Part shown: positions 1 through 8,657 of the stretch, piece by piece | How positions within the stretch are numbered: the first letter of the stretch is position 1 | How the letters are laid out: each line of letters begins with the position of its first letter | Source of the DNA: Ewingella americana | GTDB taxonomy: Bacteria > Pseudomonadota > Gammaproteobacteria > Enterobacterales > Enterobacteriaceae | Direction of reading: 5' to 3' | Assembly: GCF_006438725.1 (NCBI RefSeq) | Contig: NZ_RCZD01000005.1 | Location: 231,588-295,587, forward strand | DNA length: 64,000 bases | Position numbers and translations under genes: made by a program | The notes under the pieces: model-generated | The model's input: the letters and a program-made list of their open reading frames with translations, nothing else | Told to the model about the DNA's origin: nothing | The model's database searches: none

Positions 1-191
1 CTCTCTCTTCCCTGCTGCTGGAAACCGATGCACCAGATATGCCTTTACAGGGGTTTCAGGGGCAGCCTAATCGACCCGAGCGGGCTGCAGCCGTGTTTGA
101 TGTGCTGTGCGAGCTGCGCAGCGAAACGCCGGAGCAGATCGCCACGGCGCTGCTCGAAAACACCCGTCGCATTTTTTCTCTGCCTGCCTGA
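1..191 (+). CDS. yjjV: YjjV, TatD-family metal-dependent hydrolase, C-terminal end (partial)
   Basis: The window opens inside this gene; the reading frame starts at base 3 and ends at TGA 189-191, giving 62 C-terminal residues. The visible part holds the TatD-family signature 'LETDAPDMP' followed by 'GQPNRPER', in which the Asp of 'ETD' is a metal ligand in the family. TatD/YcfH/YjjV proteins are TIM-barrel hydrolases regarded as DNases. The assignment to YjjV rather than TatD or YcfH rests on the residues seen and on deoC being next, as in E. coli, where yjjV lies just upstream of the deo operon. The 5' part is outside the window. Confidence 0.85.
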   Translation, partial: LSSLLLETDAPDMPLQGFQGQPNRPERAAAVFDVLCELRSETPEQIATALLENTRRIFSLPA

Positions 192-229
192 TAGTTTCAA
201 CTGTCTTCCTACATCCTGAAAATTCATTA

Positions 230-245
230 TGTTATTTAAATAACA
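230..245. promoter_or_regulatory. DeoR operator, perfect 16-bp palindrome
   Basis: TGTTATTTAAATAACA is a perfect palindrome with the TGTTA-N6-TAACA frame of DeoR operators (known consensus TGTTAGAATTCTAACA). DeoR represses deo genes in the absence of deoxyribose-5-phosphate. Confidence 0.7.
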
Positions 246-315
246 TTTATCTTATCTTTTAGTCCTCAAATACTCCTGTATCAAGTTTGTTTGGCGCAAT
301 CACTTCCCTTGTGAA

Positions 316-331
316 TGTTATTATTATAACA
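316..331. promoter_or_regulatory. Second DeoR operator, near-palindrome
   Basis: TGTTATTATTATAACA again has TGTTA-N6-TAACA, 86 bp after the first copy. It overlaps a TATTAT/TATAAC stretch that could be a -10 element, as the E. coli deoP1 operator overlaps its promoter. Two spaced operators fit DeoR looping. Confidence 0.7.
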
Positions 332-445
332 TTCCTTTCGTGATTACCGGTCGGTAGTCACAGAGTGAGTGGCCCGACTTCTGTTGTCACGAAAGGGGTA
401 TACACTCTTTATTCAGGCCAAATTCTGAGCATAGAGCCGGTGTTG

Positions 446-513
446 TGTGACCTTGGTCTCATTTCACCAAGTAACGTTGCAATGGGTTTTCATTTTGTGT
501 GAAATACTGCACA
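446..513 (+). promoter_or_regulatory. Tandem CRP sites with CytR box between (deoP2-like)
   Basis: CRP-like half-site pairs TGTGA-N6-TCTCA (446-461) and TGTGA-N6-GCACA (498-513) are 52 bp centre to centre. E. coli deoP2 uses CRP sites at about -40.5 and -93.5 with CytR bound between them. A CytR-type octamer GTTGCAAT lies at 476-483. The arrangement predicts a start near base 546. Confidence 0.65.
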
Positions 514-758
514 CAACAACCTGAAGTGACGTGTTCAAATAGTCACAACGAATTGGCTGATGCCAATCCAAGCGCGGTGAGAAGGATCTCAGTTGCCAGC
601 GGAAATGATTCACCCTATTTTCCGCACGCTATCTTCAAGGAACCAAGTCCGCTCGCCAACCGTGCAGAATTCTGCTGACGCCCTGGGCGCACCGCAAATT
701 CATGACTGTATGCTCAGTTCTGGCTGGTCGCTGGAATTGAAAATTGTTGGAGAGTTTT

Positions 759-1538
759 ATGACCGATTTAACCGCCGCAGCACAACGTGCGCTGAGCCTG
801 ATGGACTTAACCACCCTCAATGAAGACGATACTGACGCGAAAGTGATCGCGCTGTGTCATCAGGCTAAAAGCCCGGCTGGCAACACCGCTGCCGTTTGTA
901 TTTATCCGCGTTTCATTCCTGCTGCCCGTAAAGCACTGCGCGAACAGGGCACGCCGGACATCCGTATCGCTACCGTCACTAACTTCCCTCACGGCAACGA
1001 TGACATTGACATCGCCGTAGCCGAAACCCGTGCTGCCATCGCGTATGGCGCAGATGAAGTGGACGTCGTTTTCCCTTATCGTGCGTTGATCGCCGGTAAC
1101 GAGCAGGTCGGTTTTGAACTGGTCAAACAGTGCAAAGAAGCCTGCGCCGCCGCCAACGTTTTGCTGAAAGTGATCATCGAAACCGGTGAGCTGAAGCAGG
1201 ATTCGCTGATCCGTAAAGCGTCCGAAATTGCTATCAAAGCTGGCGCTGACTTCATCAAAACCTCCACCGGTAAAGTGCCTGAAAACGCCACGCTGCACAG
1301 TGCAGAGCTGATGATGAGCGTGATCGCTGAAATGGGTGTGGGCAAAGACGTTGGCTTCAAACCTGCCGGTGGCGTAAAAACCGCTGAAGACGCTGCACAA
1401 TATCTGGCACTGGCTGACCGCCTGCTGGGCCGCGAATGGGCCGATGCGCGCCATTTCCGTTTCGGTGCCTCAAGCCTGTTGGCCAGCCTGCTGACCACGC
1501 TCGGCCACGCTGACCAAAAATCGACCAGCAGCTACTAA
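759..1538 (+). CDS. deoC: Deoxyribose-phosphate aldolase DeoC
   Basis: Cleaves 2-deoxyribose-5-phosphate to glyceraldehyde-3-phosphate and acetaldehyde, the last step of deoxynucleoside catabolism in the cytoplasm. The 259-residue class I aldolase matches E. coli DeoC in length and nearly throughout. The Schiff-base lysine is K167 in 'FIKTSTGK', and the second active-site lysine is K201 in 'GFKPAGG'. I chose ATG 759 because it follows a GGAGAG ribosome site at 749-754 and gives the family N-terminus 'MTDL'; a TTG at 744 is in frame but unneeded. It is the first gene of deoCABD, behind a long leader with DeoR, CRP and CytR sites. Confidence 0.97.
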   Translation: MTDLTAAAQRALSLMDLTTLNEDDTDAKVIALCHQAKSPAGNTAAVCIYPRFIPAARKALREQGTPDIRIATVTNFPHGNDDIDIAVAETRAAIAYGADEVDVVFPYRALIAGNEQVGFELVKQCKEACAAANVLLKVIIETGELKQDSLIRKASEIAIKAGADFIKTSTGKVPENATLHSAELMMSVIAEMGVGKDVGFKPAGGVKTAEDAAQYLALADRLLGREWADARHFRFGASSLLASLLTTLGHADQKSTSSY

Positions 1539-1550
1539 CGGTAAAAGCCT

Positions 1551-1574
1551 AAGGGTTCATTTTATTGAACCCTT
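1551..1574 (+). terminator. Hairpin between deoC and deoA
   Basis: AAGGGTTCA and TGAACCCTT form a perfect 9-bp stem with a 6-nt loop, 12 bases after the deoC stop. No real T-run follows, so it more likely stabilises mRNA or attenuates than terminates. Confidence 0.5.
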
Positions 1575-1628
1575 ATTGTCGAACCTCTGGTAACTACCTC
1601 TACATGCCTAGTCATAAAGGAGCACTCC

Positions 1629-2948
1629 GTGTTTCTCGCCCAAGAAATCATTCGTAAAAAACGTGACGGACACCCTTTAAGCGAAGAAGAAATTCGCTTT
1701 TTCATCAATGGTATTCGTGATAGCCAGGTCTCCGAAGGTCAGATTGCCGCATTGGCAATGACCATCTATTTCAATGATATGAACATGAAAGAGCGCGTGG
1801 CGCTGACCATGGCAATGCGTGATTCCGGTACTGTCCTTAACTGGAAAAGCCTGAATCTCAACGGCCCGATTGTGGATAAACACTCCACCGGCGGTGTCGG
1901 TGACGTGACCTCGCTGATGCTTGGCCCGATGGTGGCCGCCTGTGGTGGTTATGTGCCGATGATCTCCGGGCGTGGCCTCGGCCATACCGGTGGTACGTTG
2001 GACAAACTGGAAGCCATCCCGGGTTTTGATATCTTCCCGGATGACAACCGTTTCCGCAGCATTATTCAGGACGTCGGCGTGGCCATTATCGGCCAGACCA
2101 GCTCGCTGGCACCGGCGGATAAACGCTTCTATGCGACGCGTGACATTACCGCGACCGTTGACTCCATTCCGCTGATCACCGCCTCGATCCTCGCCAAGAA
2201 ACTGGCCGAAGGCCTGGACGCACTGGTCATGGATGTGAAAGTCGGCTCCGGCGCATTTATGCCCACTTACCAGCTGTCGCAGGATTTGGCGCAGGCCATT
2301 GTTGATGTCGCTAACGGCGCAGGCTGCAAAACCACCGCGCTGCTGACTGACATGAATCAGGTGCTGGCCTCCAGCGCCGGTAACGCCGTTGAAGTGCGCG
2401 AAGCGGTGCGCTTCCTGACGGGTGCATACCGTAACCCGCGTCTGCTTGAAGTCACGATGGCGCTGTGTGTAGAAATGCTGCTGTCAGGTGGTTTAGCTAA
2501 AGACGACGCTGACGCCCGCAGTAAATTGCAGGCAGTGTTGGATAACGGCAAAGCGGCAGAAATTTTTGGCCGCATGATTGCCGCGCAAAAAGGCCCGACC
2601 GACTTTATCGAACGCTACGACAGCTATCTGCCACAGGCGACGCTGAGCAAACCGGTTTACTCCGAGAAAGCCGGCATCGTCAGCGCAATGGACACTCGTG
2701 CGCTCGGTATGGTGGTGGTGTCATTGGGTGGTGGCCGTCGTCGCGCCAGTGATGCTATCGACTACAGCGTAGGTCTGACGCACATGGCGCAGCTCGGCCA
2801 GAAAGTCGATACCCAACAGCCGCTGGCGATGATTCATGCCAACAGCGAAGAAGCCTGGCAACAGGCCGCCGAAGAGGTGCGCACCGCCGTTGTCCTCAGT
2901 GACACTGCGCCGGAAAGCACGCCGGTGGTCTACCGTCGTATTAATTAA
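1629..2948 (+). CDS. deoA: Thymidine phosphorylase DeoA
   Basis: Phosphorolyses thymidine and deoxyuridine to the base and 2-deoxyribose-1-phosphate. It is 439 residues (E. coli 440), with the phosphate-binding '[10 protein letters not shown]' loop at K84-H85-S86 and the long glycine-rich '[30 protein letters not shown]' region that marks the pyrimidine-nucleoside phosphorylase family. The start is GTG 1629, preceded by AAGGAG at 1617-1622, and yields the same '[12 protein letters not shown]' N-terminus as E. coli. It lies 90 bp after deoC, with a hairpin in the gap, and feeds deoB with its sugar phosphate product. Confidence 0.97.
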   Translation: MFLAQEIIRKKRDGHPLSEEEIRFFINGIRDSQVSEGQIAALAMTIYFNDMNMKERVALTMAMRDSGTVLNWKSLNLNGPIVDKHSTGGVGDVTSLMLGPMVAACGGYVPMISGRGLGHTGGTLDKLEAIPGFDIFPDDNRFRSIIQDVGVAIIGQTSSLAPADKRFYATRDITATVDSIPLITASILAKKLAEGLDALVMDVKVGSGAFMPTYQLSQDLAQAIVDVANGAGCKTTALLTDMNQVLASSAGNAVEVREAVRFLTGAYRNPRLLEVTMALCVEMLLSGGLAKDDADARSKLQAVLDNGKAAEIFGRMIAAQKGPTDFIERYDSYLPQATLSKPVYSEKAGIVSAMDTRALGMVVVSLGGGRRRASDAIDYSVGLTHMAQLGQKVDTQQPLAMIHANSEEAWQQAAEEVRTAVVLSDTAPESTPVVYRRIN

Positions 2949-3057
2949 TGACATGAAAAGGGGGTTGAAAAATATTCATGATGCCCCCAAATCAATATGA
3001 TCAGTGTGTCGGCCTGAACCGACGCACGCAACGAATAACCAAGCGTAGGAGTGCAAG

Positions 3058-4281
3058 ATGAAACGTACGTTTATCATGGTATTGGACTCATTTGGTATTG
3101 GTGCCAGTGAAGATGCTGAAAAATTCGGTGATACAGGTTCTGACACACTGGGACATATTGCTGCTGCCTGCGCCCGTGGCGAAGCTGACAAGGGACGCAA
3201 AGGCCCGCTGAATCTGCCGAACCTGACCCGTCTGGGCCTGGCAAAAGCGGCTGAAGAATCGACCGGTAAAATTCCTGACGGCATGGACGGTGATGCTGAA
3301 ATCACCGGTGCGTATGCTTATGCCAGCGAACTCTCTTCCGGTAAAGACACCCCGTCAGGCCACTGGGAAATTGCCGGTGTGCCTGTGCTGTTTGACTGGG
3401 GCTACTTCAGCGATGAAAAGAATAGCTTCCCGCAGGAGCTGCTCGACATCCTGGTTGAACGCGGCAATCTGCCGGGTTACCTCGGTAACTGTCACTCTTC
3501 CGGTACTGTTGTTTTGGATGAGCTTGGCGAAGAGCACATGAAAACCGGCAAACCGATTTTCTACACCTCTGCTGACTCCGTCTTCCAGATCGCCTGCCAC
3601 GAAGAGACCTTCGGGCTGGACCGTCTGTATGAACTGTGCGAAATCGCCCGTGAAGAGCTGACCAAAGGCGGCTACAACATCGGCCGCGTGATTGCCCGTC
3701 CGTTCATCGGCGACAAAGCCGGTCACTTCGAACGTACCGGTAACCGTCACGACTTAGCGGTCGAGCCACCGGCCCCGACTATCCTGAAAAAACTGGTTGA
3801 TGAGAAAAACGGCCACGTGGTTTCAGTCGGTAAAATCGCAGATATCTATGCGCAGGTCGGTATCACTAAGAAAGTGAAAGCCACCGGTCTGGACGCTCTG
3901 TTTGACGCGACCATCAAAGAGATGAAAGAAGCGGGCGACAAAACCATTGTCTTCACCAACTTCGTTGATTTCGACTCCTCTTACGGCCACCGCCGTGACG
4001 TGCCGGGTTATGCCGCTGCGCTGGAGCTGTTCGACCGCCGACTGCCTGAGCTGCTGGAACTGGTGAAAGACGATGACATCATCATCTTCACCGCTGACCA
4101 CGGTTGCGACCCAACCTGGCGTGGCACAGATCACACCCGTGAGTACATCCCGGTGTTAATCTACGGCCCGAAAGTCAAACCAGGTTCGCTGGGTCACCGC
4201 GAGACTTTCGCGGATATCGGTCAGACCGTCGCGAAGTATTTCGATCTGTCGCCAATGGACTACGGCAAGTCAATGCTCTAA
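3058..4281 (+). CDS. deoB: Phosphopentomutase DeoB
   Basis: Interconverts (deoxy)ribose-1-phosphate and (deoxy)ribose-5-phosphate, linking the phosphorylases DeoA and DeoD to DeoC and the pentose pathway. At 407 residues it equals the E. coli enzyme. Metal ligands of the alkaline-phosphatase superfamily are visible: D10 in 'MVLDSFGIG', D306 and H311 in 'FDSSYGH', D347-H348 in 'TADHGCD' and H359 in 'TDHTREY'. ATG 3058 follows TAGGAG. It sits 109 bp after deoA; in E. coli an internal promoter serves deoBD, but I could not assign one here. Confidence 0.97.
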   Translation: MKRTFIMVLDSFGIGASEDAEKFGDTGSDTLGHIAAACARGEADKGRKGPLNLPNLTRLGLAKAAEESTGKIPDGMDGDAEITGAYAYASELSSGKDTPSGHWEIAGVPVLFDWGYFSDEKNSFPQELLDILVERGNLPGYLGNCHSSGTVVLDELGEEHMKTGKPIFYTSADSVFQIACHEETFGLDRLYELCEIAREELTKGGYNIGRVIARPFIGDKAGHFERTGNRHDLAVEPPAPTILKKLVDEKNGHVVSVGKIADIYAQVGITKKVKATGLDALFDATIKEMKEAGDKTIVFTNFVDFDSSYGHRRDVPGYAAALELFDRRLPELLELVKDDDIIIFTADHGCDPTWRGTDHTREYIPVLIYGPKVKPGSLGHRETFADIGQTVAKYFDLSPMDYGKSML

Positions 4282-4287
4282 ACCCTG

Positions 4288-4405
4288 CGTCTTTCAAGTT
4301 GTAGCGTTGTTGGCTTCACGCCTTCACCCCAGTCACTTAGTGGTCTAAGCTCCTGGGGATTCACGCGCTTGCCGCCTGGCTACAACTCGAAATCCATTGG
4401 GTTTA
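4288..4405. repeat. Palindromic intergenic repeat between deoB and deoD
   Basis: The outer arms TTCAAGTTGTAGC (4293-4305) and GCTACAACTCGAA (4379-4391) are inverted repeats. Nested inside are CCCCAG (4327-4332) with CTGGGG (4353-4358), and ACTTAG with CTAAG around a short loop. The whole can fold into one long cruciform or mRNA stem inside the deo transcript. A shorter relative lies at 7544-7612. I associate this type with dispersed palindromic repeats in Yersinia, Serratia and Rahnella genomes; that link is from memory. Confidence 0.75.
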
Positions 4406-4445
4406 ATTTCAGTGATTTTTAATAAGAATTTAAAGGACGATAATG

Positions 4446-5165
4446 ATGGCAACTCCACACATTAATGCGGCAATGGGCGACTTCGCTGACGTAGTTCTGA
4501 TGCCGGGCGACCCGCTGCGCGCTAAACACATCGCTGAAACGTTCCTGAAAGATGTTAAACAGGTCAACGACGTGCGTGGCATGTTGGGCTTCACCGGTAC
4601 TTACAAAGGCCGCAGAATCTCTGTGATGGGCCACGGTATGGGCATCCCTTCCTGCTCAATCTATGCCAAAGAGCTTATTACCGAATTCGGCGTGAAAAAG
4701 ATCATCCGCGTGGGCTCTTGTGGTGCTGTGCGTGCTGACATCAAACTGCGTGATATCGTGATCGGTATGGGCGCCTGTACGGATTCCAAAGTGAACCGTA
4801 TGCGTTTCAAAGACCACGACTACGCGGCCATTGCCGATTACGACATGGTGCGTAACGCCTCTGATGCCGCTAAAGCGAAAGGCATCCATGCCCGCGTAGG
4901 TAACCTCTTCTCTGCTGACCTGTTCTACTCGCCGGACCCGCAAATGTTCGACGTAATGGAAAAGTACGGCATTCTGGGCGTGGAAATGGAAGCGGCCGGT
5001 ATCTACGGTGTAGCAGCAGAGTTCGGTGCGAAAGCGCTGACCATCTGTACGGTTTCCGACCACATCCGTACCCACGAACAAACCACTGCGGAAGAACGCC
5101 AGACGACCTTCAACGACATGGTTGAGATCGCACTGGAATCCGTTCTGCTGGGCGACAAAGAGTAA
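4446..5165 (+). CDS. deoD: Purine nucleoside phosphorylase DeoD
   Basis: Phosphorolyses purine (deoxy)nucleosides, including adenosine, to base and pentose-1-phosphate; the family is a homohexamer. The 239 residues match E. coli DeoD closely, with '[12 protein letters not shown]' (phosphate-binding Arg), 'GSCGAV', '[10 protein letters not shown]' (ribose-binding Glu-Met-Glu) and 'TVSDH' carrying the catalytic Asp. Two adjacent ATGs (4443 and 4446) follow AGGA at 4434-4437. I prefer the second, which gives the family N-terminus 'MATPHIN'. It is the last gene of the operon, closed by the terminator at 5191-5219. Confidence 0.96.
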   Translation: MATPHINAAMGDFADVVLMPGDPLRAKHIAETFLKDVKQVNDVRGMLGFTGTYKGRRISVMGHGMGIPSCSIYAKELITEFGVKKIIRVGSCGAVRADIKLRDIVIGMGACTDSKVNRMRFKDHDYAAIADYDMVRNASDAAKAKGIHARVGNLFSADLFYSPDPQMFDVMEKYGILGVEMEAAGIYGVAAEFGAKALTICTVSDHIRTHEQTTAEERQTTFNDMVEIALESVLLGDKE

Positions 5166-5190
5166 GATCTTTTCTTTCCAGATGAACGTA

Positions 5191-5219
5191 AAAAGGGTGC
5201 CCATGTGGCACCCTTTTTT
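5191..5219 (+). terminator. Rho-independent terminator of deoCABD
   Basis: GGGTGCC (5195-5201) pairs with GGCACCC (5207-5213) around a 5-nt loop, with A-run before and six Ts after, 30 bp past the deoD stop. Confidence 0.9.
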
Positions 5220-5300
5220 AATTCATTCCTGTAAGTATTTCTATTCATAACCATCCTTCCTTTGCGTATAAATGATGGTAATTCGGGCTTTTCACATGCT

Positions 5301-5336
5301 ATGAATCTATTCATTACTCTATTCATGAATCTATTC
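5301..5336 (+). repeat. Tandem 12-bp repeats abutting the yjjJ start codon
   Basis: Three units beginning TCTATTC occur at 5306, 5318 and 5330, an exact 12-bp period; the first two read TCTATTCAT. A further TCTATTCAT lies at 5240-5248. Seen the other way, ATGAATCTATTC is repeated at 5301-5312 and 5325-5336. The block ends 4 bp before ATG 5341 and leaves no room for a Shine-Dalgarno sequence. It looks like an operator array for autoregulation, which is inference. Confidence 0.6.
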
Positions 5337-5340
5337 CATC

Positions 5341-6675
5341 ATGACTGATGTTACCGATATTTTACGTCAGGGCCACGCCAGCGGCGCCGAACTGGCAATA
5401 ACGCTGATGATCAGTCAGCCAACACTCTCGCGACGTATGGCCGAAACGCCGGGCCTGCTGAAAATGGGCAAAGGGCGTGCAACGCGCTATGCGCTGCTGC
5501 GGCCTGTTGCCTCACACTCTGGTTTTGCACTGTACCGAATTGACCCGCAAGGGAACGCGGCACGTGAGGGGACGTTGTATCCCGTCTGGCCGGGGGAGAG
5601 TTGCGTGGTCGAGAGCAGTGACGGGCAGTGGAGTCTGTTTGATGGCATACCCTGGTATCTCAGTGATATGCGCCCGCAGGGATTTCTTGGACGTCTGCGG
5701 GGACGTGATGTCAGCGTGGCGTTGGGGCTGCCGGCGGATATCCGCGACTGGACCGAAACTCACACCTTGATTGCCCTGTCACAAACGGGCGATGAAACCG
5801 TGGGAAATGCCGTGTTGGGTGAGGTTTCTTACCAGCGCTGGTTTACAAAGCCCGCGCTTCAGCCCGTTGCTTGGGCGGATAAACTGACGGTCTATCAGCA
5901 CTTTGCCGAACGGAGTCTTGAAGGCGAGCAGATTGGTTCTTCAGCCGGGGGAGAACAGCCTAAATTCAGCATTTACGTTGAGCATCAGGAGCGTGCGCCT
6001 TCTCATGTTTTGGTGAAATTTTCTGCAACGCAGTCCAATGAAAATAGCCGCCGCTGGGCAGATTTGTTACGGGCGGAAGCGCACGCGCTGAATGTACTGA
6101 ATGCGCAGGGAGTGGATGCCGCGTGTGCGACGATTATTGCGCACGGTGACGAAGGTCTGTTTTTGCAGGTCGAACGCTTCGACAGAGTCGGAATCTGGGG
6201 GCGAAGGGGCGTCGTCTCGCTGGAAGCTGTCGCTGCGGAGTTTACGGGAGCCGCGTCAACCTGGCAGCAGGCGGCGAAAAACCTGTTTGCCGGACGCCTG
6301 ATCACGTTGGCGACGCTTGAACGCATCGGCGAACTGTATGCTTTCGGAAAACTGATTGCCAACAGCGATATGCATCAGGGGAATCTGTCATTTATTGATC
6401 CGTCGGTCGATCCGCGTAAAACCCCGCTTCAGCTTTCCCCCGTCTACGATATGTTGCCGATGGCTTTCGCGCCGGGCAGCAGCGGCAATATGCGCCGTAC
6501 CCCCGCCCCGTTAAGCCTCGATACGGACATTTCAAAAGCTCAGTGGCAAAAAGCTCAGGGCTGGGCAGTGCTGTTTTGGCAGAACGTGGCCAGCGACGAT
6601 GCGGTCAGGCGGCTTGCCAGCCAGATGCTGGCGCAGGTGGAAGGACTTACCGCCGATATCCAGCGTCTGGCTTAA
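5341..6675 (+). CDS. yjjJ: YjjJ (HipH), HipA-like kinase-fold protein with N-terminal helix-turn-helix
   Basis: 444 residues, matching E. coli YjjJ in length and neighbours (deoD before, smp after). Residues about 14-35 look like a helix-turn-helix ('SGAELAITLMISQPTLSRRM'). The rest is HipA-like: 'SAGGEQPKF' at 201-209 corresponds to the GxQPK loop, 'NSDMHQGN' at 341-348 supplies the catalytic Asp343 and metal-binding Asn348, and 'YDM' gives Asp370. E. coli YjjJ has been reported as a toxic HipA relative acting without a HipB antitoxin. The fused HTH could stand in for HipB by binding the repeats just upstream; that is inference. No HipB-like gene is adjacent. The last 4 bp overlap the convergent smp gene. 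Confidence 0.88.
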   Translation: MTDVTDILRQGHASGAELAITLMISQPTLSRRMAETPGLLKMGKGRATRYALLRPVASHSGFALYRIDPQGNAAREGTLYPVWPGESCVVESSDGQWSLFDGIPWYLSDMRPQGFLGRLRGRDVSVALGLPADIRDWTETHTLIALSQTGDETVGNAVLGEVSYQRWFTKPALQPVAWADKLTVYQHFAERSLEGEQIGSSAGGEQPKFSIYVEHQERAPSHVLVKFSATQSNENSRRWADLLRAEAHALNVLNAQGVDAACATIIAHGDEGLFLQVERFDRVGIWGRRGVVSLEAVAAEFTGAASTWQQAAKNLFAGRLITLATLERIGELYAFGKLIANSDMHQGNLSFIDPSVDPRKTPLQLSPVYDMLPMAFAPGSSGNMRRTPAPLSLDTDISKAQWQKAQGWAVLFWQNVASDDAVRRLASQMLAQVEGLTADIQRLA

Positions 6676-7469
6676 TCCCTTCTTTCGCGGCTGCGCTTCA
6701 GACTGCGGTAGGCTGCCTGGGCTGCTTCTTTAGTTTGCGCTTCGGTGGCGGGCTTGGCCGGGGCGACTTCAGCATCAGGTTCGGTGATATTGAGCGTGGG
6801 CGGCGGGCCGAACTCATCGACTTCCTCTTCTTCCGGCTCGTCATCTTCTTTTAACGGTTTGCTGGCGGTCAGCAGGAAGGGGGACTGCTGCCAGCGGCTA
6901 CGGCGGCCCTGCAACAGCGTGCGGGCGAGAATAATACCGACGCCAAGCGCGGCCAGCATCATCAGTCGTAACAGATTGGTGGTGTTATCCACCTGTTTGG
7001 ATTCCGTGGCCAGCACGTGCGTATCCAGCGTCAGGCGCAGGAAACCGCTCGGGCCGTCTTTATCTTCAATCGGTTGTACAATCTGGTGATTGAAATAACT
7101 CCCTGCACGTTTGCCGTCGAGCGCCAGCCGGTCACGCACCGCGACCTTTTCACCTGCATGGGCCACCAGTGAGCCGTCCATCTCATAAACGCTGGCGTCA
7201 AGAATACGGCTGTTATCGGTGAGTTGATTCAAAATAGTGGAAATCTGTCCGATATCAGCGCCATCATTGTCGCTGTTCATCAGTGGAGCCAGCGTAAAGG
7301 CCACCTGTTTCGCCAGTGTTTGGGCGAGTTGTTCCACCTGCTGGGATCGTGCAAGCTGATGGCCGAGGCTAAAATAGGAAGCGCCTTGCATAAGCACAAC
7401 CAATAAAGCCAGGCAAATCAGTACGATAACTGTGCGGTGCAGGCGAAATTTCAGTTTGGCCTTTGCCAT
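6672..7469 (-). CDS. ytjB: Smp/YtjB, membrane protein of the AhpA family
   Basis: A 265-residue inner-membrane protein upstream of and divergent from serB, as in E. coli, where the gene is called smp or ytjB. It has one membrane segment near 13-33, a periplasmic region to about 165 ('VYEMDGSLVAHAGE' is conserved), and a second membrane segment near 166-186. The cytoplasmic tail is longer than in E. coli (214 residues in total there). It is very acidic near 203-220 ('EDDEPEEEEVDEFGPPP') and ends in a basic helix. No enzymatic motif is visible and the function is unknown. The gene overlaps yjjJ tail to tail by 4 bp, and I see no separate terminator. Confidence 0.85.
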   Translation of the reverse strand: MAKAKLKFRLHRTVIVLICLALLVVLMQGASYFSLGHQLARSQQVEQLAQTLAKQVAFTLAPLMNSDNDGADIGQISTILNQLTDNSRILDASVYEMDGSLVAHAGEKVAVRDRLALDGKRAGSYFNHQIVQPIEDKDGPSGFLRLTLDTHVLATESKQVDNTTNLLRLMMLAALGVGIILARTLLQGRRSRWQQSPFLLTASKPLKEDDEPEEEEVDEFGPPPTLNITEPDAEVAPAKPATEAQTKEAAQAAYRSLKRSRERRD

Positions 7470-7543
7470 TCCATTTCCTTAAGATTTTCGACGACTTTAA
7501 TGTTGCCAGAAGCGTTCACGATAGGGTAGCTTGATGCGTCATT

Positions 7544-7612
7544 TATACCCTTCATCCTTCAAGCTGCCTCGGCGTTGACTGCCTTCATGCAACACGAATT
7601 TTTTTGGGTATA
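7544..7612. repeat. Short palindromic intergenic repeat, relative of 4288-4405
   Basis: TATACCC (7544-7550) and GGGTATA (7606-7612) are terminal inverted repeats. Inside them CTTCAAGCTGC faces GCAACACGAA, like the CTTCAAGTTG and CAACTCGAA arms of the deoB-deoD element. The middle is shorter. It fills the smp-serB divergent gap and must coexist with both promoters. Confidence 0.65.
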
Positions 7613-7662
7613 GAGTGACGTCTTTGCTTTTCTTTAGCCCCCATCGCCCGACAGGAGTCATC

Positions 7663-8628
7663 ATGTCAAACAGTCTGACCTATTGCGATCTTCCCGCGGA
7701 GATCCACCAATGGCCGGGACTTCCCCTTTCTCTTAGCGGTGACGAAGTCATGCCGCTGGACTACCGTGCCGGGCATACTGGCTGGTTGCTGTATGGCAGG
7801 AAACTCGACAAAACGAGCATTACACACTTCCAGCGCCGCTTAGGCCGTGCACTGGTGATTGTCAGTGCCTGGACCGTTGATGACTATCAGGTCATCCGTC
7901 TGGCCGGAGCGCTGACCGCCGATGTGGAAGTGCTGGCTGAATCCTTCGGACTGGACGTGACGCAGTTAGGAAAAGTTCCGCATATGCGCACGCCGGGTCT
8001 GCTGGTGATGGACATGGATTCTACCGCGATTGAGATCGAATGCATTGATGAAATTGCCAAACTGGCGGGCGTGGGTGAGCAGGTGGCGGAAGTCACCGAG
8101 CGAGCGATGCGCGGCGAGTTGGATTTCGCTGCCAGCTTGCGCCAGCGGGTAGCCACCTTAAAAAATGCCGATGCCAGCATTTTGCAGCAAGTGCGTGAAA
8201 CCTTGCCGCTGATGCCGGGTCTGACCCGCATGGTGCAGCGTTTGCAGGAACTGGGTTGGAACGTGGCCATCGCCTCCGGTGGTTTCACTTATTATGCCGA
8301 ATACCTGCGCGACCAGTTGAACCTGATTGACGTAGTGGCCAATGAGCTGGAAGTCCGCGACGGCAAACTGACGGGGCGGGTCATTGGGCCGATTGTTGAT
8401 GCACAATACAAAGCCGATACCTTGCTGAAGCTGGCAGACAAACTGGGCATCGCCAAAGAGCAGACCGTGGCGATTGGTGACGGTGCTAATGATTTGAAAA
8501 TGATGGCGGTGGCTGGAATGGGTATCGCTTATCACGCGAAACCTAAAGTCTACGAACAGGCCGAAGTGTGTATTCGCCACGCTGACTTAATTGGCGTGCT
8601 GTGCATTCTCAGTGGCAGTGTGGCGTAG
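7663..8628 (+). CDS. serB: Phosphoserine phosphatase SerB
   Basis: Dephosphorylates L-phosphoserine in the final step of serine synthesis. The 321-residue protein (E. coli 322) has the HAD nucleophile motif 'DMDSTAI' with D117 and D119, 'ASGGFTYY' as motif II, and 'GDGAND' with D273 as motif IV. The N-terminal 100 residues are the usual SerB extension ('WPGLPLSLSGDEVMPLDY'). I chose ATG 7663, which follows CAGGAG at 7652-7657; an upstream in-frame start at 7615 lies within the repeat boundary and lacks homology. It is 29 bp ahead of radA and probably co-transcribed with it. Confidence 0.96.
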   Translation: MSNSLTYCDLPAEIHQWPGLPLSLSGDEVMPLDYRAGHTGWLLYGRKLDKTSITHFQRRLGRALVIVSAWTVDDYQVIRLAGALTADVEVLAESFGLDVTQLGKVPHMRTPGLLVMDMDSTAIEIECIDEIAKLAGVGEQVAEVTERAMRGELDFAASLRQRVATLKNADASILQQVRETLPLMPGLTRMVQRLQELGWNVAIASGGFTYYAEYLRDQLNLIDVVANELEVRDGKLTGRVIGPIVDAQYKADTLLKLADKLGIAKEQTVAIGDGANDLKMMAVAGMGIAYHAKPKVYEQAEVCIRHADLIGVLCILSGSVA

Positions 8629-8657
8629 GTTTCCCGAATTAAACCAAGAGGTACGTT

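Larger units (their letters stand above)
192..758 (+). promoter_or_regulatory. deo operon control region (deoP1/deoP2-like), no gene
   Basis: This 567-bp gap between yjjV and deoC has no credible coding region. It carries two DeoR-type palindromes (230-245 and 316-331), then two CRP-like sites (446-461 and 498-513) whose centres are 52 bp apart, with a CytR-like octamer GTTGCAAT at 476-483 between them. A -10-like TCAAAT at 535-540 sits where a promoter activated from the second CRP site would place it. This is the order known for E. coli deoP1 then deoP2: upstream DeoR control, then the CRP-CytR-CRP module. The long leader to deoC also resembles E. coli. Transcription starts are inferred, not seen. 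Confidence 0.7.

Noticed and set aside
807-1454. Long antisense frame in deoC (215 codons, minus strand)
   Set aside because: It is the codon-bias shadow of deoC, with no family resemblance and no ribosome site.
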